From NCBI RefSeq assembly GCF_021608185.1, contig NZ_JAKIHN010000007.1, positions 140,054 through 204,053 on the forward strand: 64,000 bases of DNA. Direction: 5' to 3'. The DNA is from Flavobacterium anseongense (lineage in GTDB: Bacteria; Bacteroidota; Bacteroidia; Flavobacteriales; Flavobacteriaceae). Made by a program: the position numbers and the translations under genes. This document shows positions 35,336-42,908 of this stretch, piece after piece (positions within the stretch are counted from its first letter, which is position 1; every line of letters begins with the position of its first letter). The notes below the pieces were generated by a model. It ran no database searches and was not told the origin of the DNA. It was given only the letters and a program-made list of their open reading frames with translations.

Positions 35336-35365
35336 TTGCATTCTTTTTATTTAGAACTATCTTTG
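35336..35365 (+). promoter_or_regulatory. Promoter of ettA
   Basis: TTG (35336-35338), a 19-nt spacer and TATCTTTG (35358-35365) match the -33/-7 consensus fully. The leader is about 100 nt long and mostly consists of the 16-bp tandem repeat. Nothing else was recognised in the 301-bp gap between genes besides this and the preceding terminator. Confidence 0.75.
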
Positions 35366-35398
35366 CTGTCATTATTTTTTTTTAAACAAAAAACAAAA

Positions 35399-35470
35399 AT
35401 CTAATAATCCAAAAATCTAACAAGCTAATAATCTAACAAGCTAATAATCTAACAATCTAATAATCTAAAT
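35399..35470 (+). repeat. 16-bp tandem repeat in the ettA leader (4.5 units)
   Basis: The unit ATCTAACAAGCTAATA is exact at 35415 and 35431, with near copies at 35399 and 35447 and a partial unit abutting the start codon. It would be transcribed as part of the ettA 5' leader. Confidence 0.9.
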
Positions 35471-37165
35471 ATGTCAGACGATAAGAAAGTAATTTTCTCA
35501 ATGCAACGATTGAGTAAATCCTACCAAGGAAGCGATAAACAAGTATTAAAAAACATCTATTTAAGTTTCTTCTATGGAGCAAAAATCGGGATACTTGGAC
35601 TTAACGGTTCAGGAAAATCTTCGCTTTTGAAGATTATTGCCGGAGTGGATAAAAACTACCAAGGCGATGTGGTTTTTCAACCGGGATATACTGTTGGGTA
35701 TTTAGAGCAGGAACCAAAATTGGATGAAACCAAAACAGTTATCGAAATCGTGAAAGAAGGAGTAGCCGAAACGGTTGCTGTTCTTGATGAATTCAACAAA
35801 ATTAATGATATGTTCGGTTTGCCCGAAGTCTATGAAGATGCCGACAAAATGGACAAGTTAATGGAACGTCAGGCTTTGTTGCAGGATAAAATTGATGCTT
35901 CCGGTGCATGGGAATTAGATACCAAACTGGAAATCGCTATGGATGCTTTGCGTACACCTGAAGGCGATACACCAATCAAACATTTATCAGGGGGAGAACG
36001 TCGCCGCGTAGCTTTATGTCGTTTGCTATTACAGCAACCAGATGTATTACTATTAGATGAGCCAACCAACCACTTAGATGCCGAAAGTGTACTTTGGTTA
36101 GAGCAACATTTGGCACAATATGCCGGAACCGTAATTGCCGTAACCCACGACAGATACTTCTTAGATAATGTTGCAGGTTGGATTTTGGAATTAGACAGAG
36201 GAGAAGGCATTCCATGGAAAGGAAACTATTCTTCCTGGCTTGACCAAAAATCTAAACGTATGGAGCAAGAAGAAAAAGTGGCTTCCAAACGCAGAAAAAC
36301 GTTAGAGCGCGAGTTGGATTGGGTTAGACAAGGTGCAAAAGGGCGTCAGACCAAACAAAAAGCGCGTTTGCAGAACTACGACAAACTCTTAAACGAAGAC
36401 CAAAAAGAACTTGACGAAAAATTAGAAATCTACATTCCGAATGGACCAAGATTGGGAACAAATGTTATTGAAGCTAAAAATGTAGCCAAAGCTTTTGGTG
36501 AAAAATTATTATACGATAACTTAAACTTCACTTTACCACAAGCTGGAATTGTCGGTATCATCGGGCCAAATGGCGCCGGTAAATCAACAATCTTCCGAAT
36601 GATAATGGGAGAAGAAAAAACAGATGCAGGAGAATTCAGTGTTGGTGATACAGTAAAGATTGCCTACGTTGACCAATCGCATTCCAACATCGATCCAAAT
36701 AAATCAATTTGGGAAAATTTCTGTGACGGACAGGAATTAATTATGATGGGCGGAAGACAGGTAAACTCAAGAGCATATTTATCCCGATTTAACTTTGGTG
36801 GAAGTGATCAAAACAAAAAAGTGGCAACACTTTCAGGTGGTGAACGTAACCGTTTGCATTTGGCCATGACATTAAAGGAAGAAGGAAACGTATTGTTACT
36901 CGATGAGCCAACAAATGATTTAGATATTAACACACTTCGTGCTTTGGAAGAAGGTTTGGAAAACTTTGCCGGCTGTGCCGTAGTAATTAGTCACGACAGA
37001 TGGTTTTTGGACAGAATTTGCACACACATTTTAGCATTCGAAGGCAATTCGGAAGTCTATTATTTTGAAGGCGGATTTTCTGAATACGAAGAAAACAAAA
37101 AGAAACGTTTGGGTGTTGATGTTACTCCAAAAAGAATTAAATACCGCAAATTGATTAGAAATTAA
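35471..37165 (+). CDS. ettA: Energy-dependent translational throttle protein EttA (ABC-F ATPase)
   Basis: EttA binds the ribosomal E site and gates the first elongation step according to ATP/ADP ratio. The 564-residue protein has two ABC modules and no membrane segment. The first has Walker A GLNGSGKS (43-50), LSGGERRRVALCRLL and LLLDEPTNHLDA; the second has GPNGAGKS (365-372), LSGGERNRLHLAM and LLLDEPTNDLDI. Between them is the charged helical linker (RMEQEEKVASKRRKTLERELDW) that contacts P-site tRNA. The opening (MQRLSKSY ... LKNIYLSFFYGAKIGILGLNG) matches EttA rather than other ABC-F groups. It has its own promoter and terminator, and a repeat-filled leader. Confidence 0.95.
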   Translation: MSDDKKVIFSMQRLSKSYQGSDKQVLKNIYLSFFYGAKIGILGLNGSGKSSLLKIIAGVDKNYQGDVVFQPGYTVGYLEQEPKLDETKTVIEIVKEGVAETVAVLDEFNKINDMFGLPEVYEDADKMDKLMERQALLQDKIDASGAWELDTKLEIAMDALRTPEGDTPIKHLSGGERRRVALCRLLLQQPDVLLLDEPTNHLDAESVLWLEQHLAQYAGTVIAVTHDRYFLDNVAGWILELDRGEGIPWKGNYSSWLDQKSKRMEQEEKVASKRRKTLERELDWVRQGAKGRQTKQKARLQNYDKLLNEDQKELDEKLEIYIPNGPRLGTNVIEAKNVAKAFGEKLLYDNLNFTLPQAGIVGIIGPNGAGKSTIFRMIMGEEKTDAGEFSVGDTVKIAYVDQSHSNIDPNKSIWENFCDGQELIMMGGRQVNSRAYLSRFNFGGSDQNKKVATLSGGERNRLHLAMTLKEEGNVLLLDEPTNDLDINTLRALEEGLENFAGCAVVISHDRWFLDRICTHILAFEGNSEVYYFEGGFSEYEENKKKRLGVDVTPKRIKYRKLIRN

Positions 37166-37178
37166 TCTGATACAAATA

Positions 37179-37206
37179 AAATCCCGAGCAATCGGGATTT
37201 TTTTTT
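37179..37206 (+). terminator. Rho-independent terminator after ettA
   Basis: A perfect 9-bp stem AAATCCCGA / TCGGGATTT with a GCAA loop runs into an uninterrupted T-run. Confidence 0.93.
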
Positions 37207-37218
37207 GAATAAAAATTT

Positions 37219-37226
37219 TATATTTG
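37219..37226 (+). promoter_or_regulatory. -7 element of the hybrid histidine kinase gene
   Basis: TATATTTG is a perfect -7 match, 18 nt before the start codon and just after the ettA terminator. The -33 position falls in the terminator T-run. Confidence 0.55.
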
Positions 37227-37243
37227 AACACAGAACCAACCCT

Positions 37244-39445
37244 ATGATTAAAGCCAAATCCACCAGTTTACTCGTGTTTTTACTTTTCTGCTTTGCCAAT
37301 TCGGTAGCGCAAGATTATAAAAACGAGAAAGCTGAAATAGAAAAATTGCTCAATCAGGCTGTTACCGATTTTAATGATGCACAGTATGACAAAGCATTAG
37401 AATCTTCAAAACAGGCTTTGATCAATTCTTTTGGCATAAATGATCCTTCTTATATAGCGCAATCCTACAATACCATTGGTGTTATTTACAACGAATGTTC
37501 CGATTCCAAAAAGGCGATTGACTTTTATGAAAAAGCACTTTCCTATGCTAAAAAAACAAACAAGGACAAACTCTACAATTGGATTTACGGAAACTTAGGC
37601 AGCGTTTATTATTACAACCAAATCGACGTTCACAAAGGAATCAATTATTATAAAAAAGCATTGTATTATGCTGAAAAAATAAATGATACCATCGATATCA
37701 AGAATACTAAAATGAACATTGTCAGCGCTTACTTTGCGATTGATAAATATGATGAAGGAAATCTGTATCTAAAAGACATTCAGGAAAATGTGCAAAAGTA
37801 CGGCGACCAGGAAATGAATATGAGGTTGAGTTCACTGCTCGGAATTTACGCCACATCTCATAATAAAAAGGCTGAAGCTGAAAAACATTATGCTAAAGCA
37901 ATGGAATTGGCCAAAGAAATTCAATACGATTCCTACTTAATCAGTATTTATGAAAATCTGGTTCGTCATTATAAGCATTTCAAAGAACCACAAAAAGCAC
38001 TCGAGTATAAAGCTAAATTAGATTCACTAAGCAAAGTTGTTTTTTCAGAAGACAAACTTGATAAACTCCAAAAAGCCGCCGTACAAATCGAGTTAGACGA
38101 ATACAAAAATCAATTAGAACGAATCGAACAGGTAAATGAGCAACATCAAAAAAGAATAAAAGAATCAAGACTGGTTGTTGTAATGTTCATAGTCATCATG
38201 ATAATTTTATTATTGTTGTTACTGACTTTGTATAAAAACATAAAACTAAGAGAAAAAGCCAATATCGAATTACAAAAGGCAAATGAAGCACTTGTTTTAG
38301 CAAAAGAAGCAGCCGAAGAAGCATCGCAACTCAAATCACAGTTCGTTTCCACAATCACTCACGAATTAAGAACGCCTTTATACGGAGTTATTGGAATTAC
38401 CAATATTATTCTGGATGAACATAAAGAATTAGGAAACAGTCCACACCTAAAATCCTTAAAGTTCTCAGCCAAATACCTGCTTTCTTTGGTGAATGATATT
38501 CTTCAGATTAATAAAATAGAGGAAAAGCGCATCGTGTTGGAAAGCTTGATTTTTAACTTAACAGATGAAATCACTTTGATTAAAAATTCGGTCGAATATA
38601 TAGCCGATAAAAACAACAACGTATTTACAGTTGAAATTGATACTGCCATTCCCGAATTTTTAATTGGAGATAAACTTCGACTGTCACAAATCATAATGAA
38701 CTTGGTAAGCAATGCCTTGAAGTTTACCAAAAACGGTGAAGTCGCTGTCATAGCCGATTTGAAAAAAGTAGAAGACAAATTCTATTACATCGAATTCAAA
38801 GTTAAAGATACCGGAATCGGAATTGCCAAAGAAGACCAAACAAAAATCTTCGATAAATTTGTACAGATAGAGCGAAAAGAAGAAGATTATCAAGGTACAG
38901 GTTTGGGATTGTCAATCGTTTCCAGCCTGGTGAAATTATTCAACAGCGAAGTGCATTTAGAAAGCGAAGAAAATGTAGGAACCACTTTTTCATTCACCAT
39001 CGGATTTGAATTTGATGAAGAAAAATCAAAAGAAATTATCAATAATATAGAGGTTGATTTATCGACCAGCCATTTATACAATATTTTGGTTGTAGAAGAC
39101 AATAAAATAAATCAAGTTGTAACCAAAAAAATCATTCAGGGCAGCAATATGAGTTGTACCATTGTTGATGATGGTTATGCTGCTCTAGTGGCGTTAGACC
39201 GTGAATCGTTTGATTTAATATTGATGGATATCAATATGCCTTTAATAAATGGTTTTGATACCACGCGAAAAATCAGAGAAAAAGGAATTACTATTCCGGT
39301 TATTGCACTAACTGCTTTCGACAAACAGGAAGTTGTTGAGCAGGCTATTTCTGCCGGTATGAACGATATTATGGTGAAACCTTTTGAGCCTTCAAAGTTA
39401 TTTCACGTAATTCACAATCAAATTAAAAATGAAAACGCCGGTTAA
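37244..39445 (+). CDS. TPR-containing hybrid sensor histidine kinase/response regulator
   Basis: This 733-residue membrane sensor starts at the ATG before the signal peptide (MIKAKSTSLLVFLLFCFANSVAQ). A periplasmic TPR array (about 25-270) is followed by a coiled coil and a membrane segment (about 309-330). The kinase core has H373 in the H box (TITHELRTPLYGVIG), then N box NLVSNALKFTKNGE, G1 DTGIGI and G2 GTGLGLSIV. A C-terminal receiver domain has acidic VVEDN, phospho-acceptor D662 (LILMDINMP) and lysine in MVKPFEP. There is no DNA-binding domain and no partner regulator next door, so output must pass through another protein or phosphotransfer. The signal is unknown. Confidence 0.92.
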   Translation: MIKAKSTSLLVFLLFCFANSVAQDYKNEKAEIEKLLNQAVTDFNDAQYDKALESSKQALINSFGINDPSYIAQSYNTIGVIYNECSDSKKAIDFYEKALSYAKKTNKDKLYNWIYGNLGSVYYYNQIDVHKGINYYKKALYYAEKINDTIDIKNTKMNIVSAYFAIDKYDEGNLYLKDIQENVQKYGDQEMNMRLSSLLGIYATSHNKKAEAEKHYAKAMELAKEIQYDSYLISIYENLVRHYKHFKEPQKALEYKAKLDSLSKVVFSEDKLDKLQKAAVQIELDEYKNQLERIEQVNEQHQKRIKESRLVVVMFIVIMIILLLLLLTLYKNIKLREKANIELQKANEALVLAKEAAEEASQLKSQFVSTITHELRTPLYGVIGITNIILDEHKELGNSPHLKSLKFSAKYLLSLVNDILQINKIEEKRIVLESLIFNLTDEITLIKNSVEYIADKNNNVFTVEIDTAIPEFLIGDKLRLSQIIMNLVSNALKFTKNGEVAVIADLKKVEDKFYYIEFKVKDTGIGIAKEDQTKIFDKFVQIERKEEDYQGTGLGLSIVSSLVKLFNSEVHLESEENVGTTFSFTIGFEFDEEKSKEIINNIEVDLSTSHLYNILVVEDNKINQVVTKKIIQGSNMSCTIVDDGYAALVALDRESFDLILMDINMPLINGFDTTRKIREKGITIPVIALTAFDKQEVVEQAISAGMNDIMVKPFEPSKLFHVIHNQIKNENAG

Positions 39446-39455
39446 TACCAGCGTT
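39434..39455. terminator. Bidirectional terminator overlapping both stop codons
   Basis: AACGCCGGT (39434-39442) pairs with ACCAGCGTT (39447-39455) around TAAT, with one internal mismatch on the plus strand that becomes a wobble pair on the minus strand. The loop and stem contain the stops of both the kinase (+) and the DEAD-box gene (-), which overlap by 4 bp. T-runs lie on both sides. Confidence 0.75.
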
Positions 39456-40698
39456 TTTTATTCTTTTTAGAAGCTTCCGATTTTCTCGAATTATTTCCTT
39501 TTCCTTCAGGTTTCTTTTTGTTTCTCAAATCGGGTTTTGCATCCGGATTCGGAACTTCATCTTTCCAGGGATACGGATGGTCTTTGATGGTTTTTACATT
39601 TACTTTTATCAATTTCTGAATGTCTTTCCAGTACGGTTCTTCGTCTTTACTACAGAAAGAAATCGATATTCCGCCATTTCCGGCACGACCGGTTCTACCA
39701 ATTCGGTGAACATAAGTTTCGGGAATATTAGGCAAATCAAAATTGATTACATACGGTAAACTTTCAATATCAATTCCACGCGCAGCAATATCGGTAGCAA
39801 CCAAAACCGAGATTTCTTTGTTCTTGAAATGATCCAAAACACGCTGTCTAGCTGTTTGCGATTTGTCGCCATGAATAGCTTCCGAATTAACGCCATGCTT
39901 CTTCAAAGCTTTAACAACATTGTCAGCACCATGTTTGGTACGAACAAAAACTAAAACATTACTTAGGTTTTCATTACGTATCAAATGATATAACAAAGCA
40001 CGCTTATCTGTTTTATCTACAAAATAGATTTGCTGTTCAATAATTTCAGCCGTAGAAGAAACCGGAGTAACCGAAACATATTCGGGTTTATTCAAAAATG
40101 TGTCAGCTAATTCACGAATCGCCATTGGCATCGTTGCCGAAAACAATAGAGTCTGTCTGTTGGTTGGAACCAATTTCACAATTTTTCTAACATCGTTAAT
40201 AAAACCCATATCGAGCATTAAATCAGATTCATCCAAAACCAAAAAGTGTAAATGATCAAAATCAATAAAACCTTGTTTGTGCAAATCCAATAATCTTCCC
40301 GGAGTGGCAATCAAAATGTCAACGCCTTTCTTTAACTGGTCAACTTGTGGCACTTGAGAAACGCCGCCAAAAACGGTTAGCTGTCTCAGGTTAGTGTATT
40401 TTCCATAAGTGTCAAAACTTTCGCCAATTTGTACAGCCAACTCACGTGTTGGTGTAACTACAAGACAACGAATTTGTTTTGTCTTTTTGGATGAACCTAC
40501 TATTCTGTGAAGGTTGTGTATGATTGGAATAGCAAAAGCTGCCGTTTTTCCGGTTCCGGTTTGAGCGCAGCCAACTAAATCTTTTCCTGCTAAAATAAAT
40601 GGAATAGCCTTTTCCTGAATAGGCGTTGGGCTGGTGTATCCTTCTTCAAAGACTGCTCTCTGAATACTATTGGATAATGATAAATCTTCGAATAACAT
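39442..40698 (-). CDS. DEAD-box RNA helicase, RhlE-like, with DESD motif
   Basis: This 418-residue ATP-dependent RNA helicase belongs to the bacterial cold/RNA-turnover group. Visible motifs are the Q motif (YTSPTPIQEKAI), Walker A AQTGTGKT (45-52), PTRELAVQIG, TPGRLLDL, motif II at 156-159, SATMP, ARGIDIE and HRIGRTGRAG. Motif II reads DESD instead of DEAD; the catalytic D, E and last D are kept. The C-terminal tail is basic (KPEGKGNNSRKSEASKKNKKRWY), suited to RNA binding. It converges on the kinase gene with a 4-bp overlap. Confidence 0.93.
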   Translation of the reverse strand: MLFEDLSLSNSIQRAVFEEGYTSPTPIQEKAIPFILAGKDLVGCAQTGTGKTAAFAIPIIHNLHRIVGSSKKTKQIRCLVVTPTRELAVQIGESFDTYGKYTNLRQLTVFGGVSQVPQVDQLKKGVDILIATPGRLLDLHKQGFIDFDHLHFLVLDESDLMLDMGFINDVRKIVKLVPTNRQTLLFSATMPMAIRELADTFLNKPEYVSVTPVSSTAEIIEQQIYFVDKTDKRALLYHLIRNENLSNVLVFVRTKHGADNVVKALKKHGVNSEAIHGDKSQTARQRVLDHFKNKEISVLVATDIAARGIDIESLPYVINFDLPNIPETYVHRIGRTGRAGNGGISISFCSKDEEPYWKDIQKLIKVNVKTIKDHPYPWKDEVPNPDAKPDLRNKKKPEGKGNNSRKSEASKKNKKRWY

Positions 40699-40731
40699 AT
40701 AAAATACTTACTGTTAAGTAGTAAGTCAGCG

Positions 40732-40739
40732 CAAAGATA
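40732..40739 (-). promoter_or_regulatory. -7 element of the DEAD-box helicase gene
   Basis: The minus strand reads TATCTTTG, a perfect -7 match 34 nt before the start codon. The leader contains a small hairpin (CTTACT / AGTAAG-type). The -33 element is not clear. Confidence 0.6.
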
Positions 40740-40748
40740 GGCAAATAA

Positions 40749-40818
40749 AGTCCGAAGTTCGAAATACGAAGTCAGAAGTAATAAAGTGACCCATTTCGTA
40801 CTTCCGATTTCGTACCTC
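40749..40818. repeat. Word-repeat spacer between the helicase gene and hutG
   Basis: Degenerate copies of a CGAAGTACGAAAT-like word occur directly (GAAGTTCGAAATACGAAG) and inverted (ATTTCGTACTTCCGATTTCG, then GTACCTCGTACTT). They would fold into an imperfect hairpin. No T-run follows. Confidence 0.6.
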
Positions 40819-40822
40819 GTAC

Positions 40823-41860
40823 TTAAATAAGATCTTTCCTCGACTTAATAAAATCAGTCACCAAATACCCAATCAGTTTTCCGATAAGGTGATTGTTTTT
40901 TTCTTCACCCAAATCGGGTGCGCCTTCGCAGATATGGAGATAACATGCGTTCTTATTATTGCCGAAAAAGTAAACAAACTCGCGTAATTCTTCTACCGAA
41001 AAACCACTCATAGTCATGGCACTGCTGGCAATATTTGGCAACGCATCCAAATCGATTTCAATACCATAAGGATCAGTTTTGACAAAATCGGATGCTCTGA
41101 TAAGTTCTTGTAGAAATTGCTTTTGTTTGCGTACTTTGATTTCGTCATACGTATTAAAAGTAACGCGGTCTTCAATTTTCTTTAAAATATCTAAAACGTT
41201 TTTAGAAGTATAGTTTTCGTGTAATCCAAAGATGAAATATTTTTTTAGGAAACCTTCTTCATAGGCATAAGAGAAACCATTGCCACTATGTCTTCCTTCC
41301 AAAATCCTAAAATCGGAATGCGCATCAAAATTGACTGCATTTATTGGTTTTCCCAGTCCAAGGGCCGTTCCTTTTATATTCCCGTAAGCATTGTTGTGAC
41401 CGCCACCAATAATTATAGGAGTTTTACCGTATTTTATAATGCAGCTGATAATGTGCACAACTTCTTTATCAATTTTTTCAACAAGTGAACTTAATTTTTT
41501 TCGGTCGACCGTATTGTTAAAATTCAGGTCTTTTGCAGCTTCCATTTCTTCAGCTACATCTAACGCTCCTAAAACCAAAATTTGACTTCCTTTACAAAAG
41601 CGATTGTGCTGAATGTTAGCAATACTTGCAATAGCACTTTCCCAAGCAGAATAAGCTCCGGGACGACCATAATTAGCACGGACACCAACATCTTCCGGTA
41701 TTCCGAACAACACATATTTTGCATCGCAGTTTTTCAAATAATCGTGACAATTTTCACCTTTGGGAATGGTTAGCATTTTTTCACCAAATTTTACTTCACC
41801 GCTTCGGTGATTGGTTACTTTTGCTAAATCGGTAATTGAAAACGGAATTATATTCTCCAT
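40823..41860 (-). CDS. hutG: Formimidoylglutamase-like arginase-family hydrolase
   Basis: This 345-residue ureohydrolase-fold enzyme probably cleaves N-formimidoyl-glutamate to glutamate and formamide, the last step of one histidine degradation route. Binuclear manganese ligands are visible: H155 (GGGHNNAYGN), D179, H181 and D183 (NFDAHSDFR), and D270/D272 (GIEIDLDALP). The last motif is slightly unlike the usual SxDxDxxDP. The arginase family also contains arginase and agmatinase; HutG is favoured because hutI lies one gene away. A minus-strand -7 element (TATTTTTG, plus-strand 41880-41887) lies 20 nt upstream of the start. Confidence 0.82.
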   Translation of the reverse strand: MENIIPFSITDLAKVTNHRSGEVKFGEKMLTIPKGENCHDYLKNCDAKYVLFGIPEDVGVRANYGRPGAYSAWESAIASIANIQHNRFCKGSQILVLGALDVAEEMEAAKDLNFNNTVDRKKLSSLVEKIDKEVVHIISCIIKYGKTPIIIGGGHNNAYGNIKGTALGLGKPINAVNFDAHSDFRILEGRHSGNGFSYAYEEGFLKKYFIFGLHENYTSKNVLDILKKIEDRVTFNTYDEIKVRKQKQFLQELIRASDFVKTDPYGIEIDLDALPNIASSAMTMSGFSVEELREFVYFFGNNKNACYLHICEGAPDLGEEKNNHLIGKLIGYLVTDFIKSRKDLI

Positions 41861-41900
41861 CTGAAAAAAAATATTTCACCAAAAATATAATAAAAATGTT

Positions 41901-41928
41901 TATCTTTCGTTACTATATCAATATAGTA
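41901..41928 (+). promoter_or_regulatory. Possible promoter with an 18-bp palindrome at the start point
   Basis: TATCTTTC (41901-41908) is one base from the -7 consensus. It is followed at once by TACTATATCAATATAGTA (41911-41928), two perfect 8-bp arms around CA, where transcription would begin. The coding start is 29 nt further on. Confidence 0.5.
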
Positions 41929-41957
41929 CCTACATTATATAATTAAAAAAAACACAC

Positions 41958-42842
41958 ATGGAAAATCAAAACAATCATTCAAAACTAAAAGCTATTATTG
42001 GAATATTAGCAGTTTTATTGATAGGAAGTTTAATTTACATTTTTAAACTAACGTCCGATGCAAAGACTTTGCAAACTACCGTTACTACTGTAAAGTCTGA
42101 AAAAGAATCAGTACTAAAGGATTTGGCGGATTTGAAAGCTACTTATGATGCGGCAATTGCAGAAAACACTTCTATGTCGGATGAGCTGATTGCCGAAAGA
42201 GATAAGGTTGTAAAACTTATGGCGGATTTAAAAGCATCAAAAGGTGACAATGCCACGTTGCAAAAATATAAAACCCAATACAAAGCAATGGAGCAAAAAA
42301 TGCAGAATTTGATGCAGGAAGTTGATGTATTGAAAAAACAAAATCAAGTTTTGACCACTAAGGTAGACAGTACAACTGTTGCTTTAGAAGACAACAAAAA
42401 ATACAATCAGGTTTTGGTTGGTCAAAATGAGCAACTGGCTAAAACAGTTGAGTTAGGTTCTAAACTTTCGGTTACGAATTTGAAAACGGCTTCTTATAAA
42501 GTTAAAAGCTCAGGAAAACAAGTAGCTACTGACAAAGCAAGCAGAACGGACATGCTTAAAGTTAACTTTACTATAGCGGAAAACAAAATTGCCAAATCGG
42601 GAGATAAGACTTATTATGTTCAGGTAATTGATTCTAAAAACAATGTTTTGGGAGATAAGGAAACTGTTTCGTTTGGTGAAACATCATTAACTTATAGTTT
42701 TACAACGACGGTAAAATATGAAAACAAAACGGTTGAAGTTTCTGAGCAATTACCGGGAAAAGATTTTGCTAAAGGAACTTATTTTGTCAATGTTTTTGAC
42801 AAAGGAGAATTGGTTTCAAAAAGCAGTTTTAGTTTGCGATAA
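41958..42842 (+). CDS. Membrane-anchored coiled-coil protein of unknown function
   Basis: This 294-residue protein has a short cytoplasmic start, one membrane helix (about 13-30, AIIGILAVLLIGSLIYIF), a long coiled coil (about 33-170) and a C-terminal beta-rich domain (about 185-294, YYVQVIDSKNNVLGDKETVSF ... GTYFVNVFDKGELVSKSSFSLR). Proteins with this plan are common in Flavobacteriia and are often mislabelled SMC-like because of the coiled coil. No catalytic motif was seen. It interrupts the two hut genes on the opposite strand and has its own promoter-like region and terminator. Confidence 0.78.
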   Translation: MENQNNHSKLKAIIGILAVLLIGSLIYIFKLTSDAKTLQTTVTTVKSEKESVLKDLADLKATYDAAIAENTSMSDELIAERDKVVKLMADLKASKGDNATLQKYKTQYKAMEQKMQNLMQEVDVLKKQNQVLTTKVDSTTVALEDNKKYNQVLVGQNEQLAKTVELGSKLSVTNLKTASYKVKSSGKQVATDKASRTDMLKVNFTIAENKIAKSGDKTYYVQVIDSKNNVLGDKETVSFGETSLTYSFTTTVKYENKTVEVSEQLPGKDFAKGTYFVNVFDKGELVSKSSFSLR

Positions 42843-42871
42843 GAATCATCTTTTTTACTTATTATAAAAGG

Positions 42872-42908
42872 AAAAAGTCCTCTCGTAACAAAACGAGAGG
42901 ACTTTTTT
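42872..42908. terminator. Bidirectional rho-independent terminator
   Basis: A perfect 12-bp stem AAGTCCTCTCGT / ACGAGAGGACTT (42875-42886 and 42893-42904) with a 6-nt loop has an A-run on the left and a T-run on the right. It ends the coiled-coil gene (+) and hutI (-). Confidence 0.95.
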
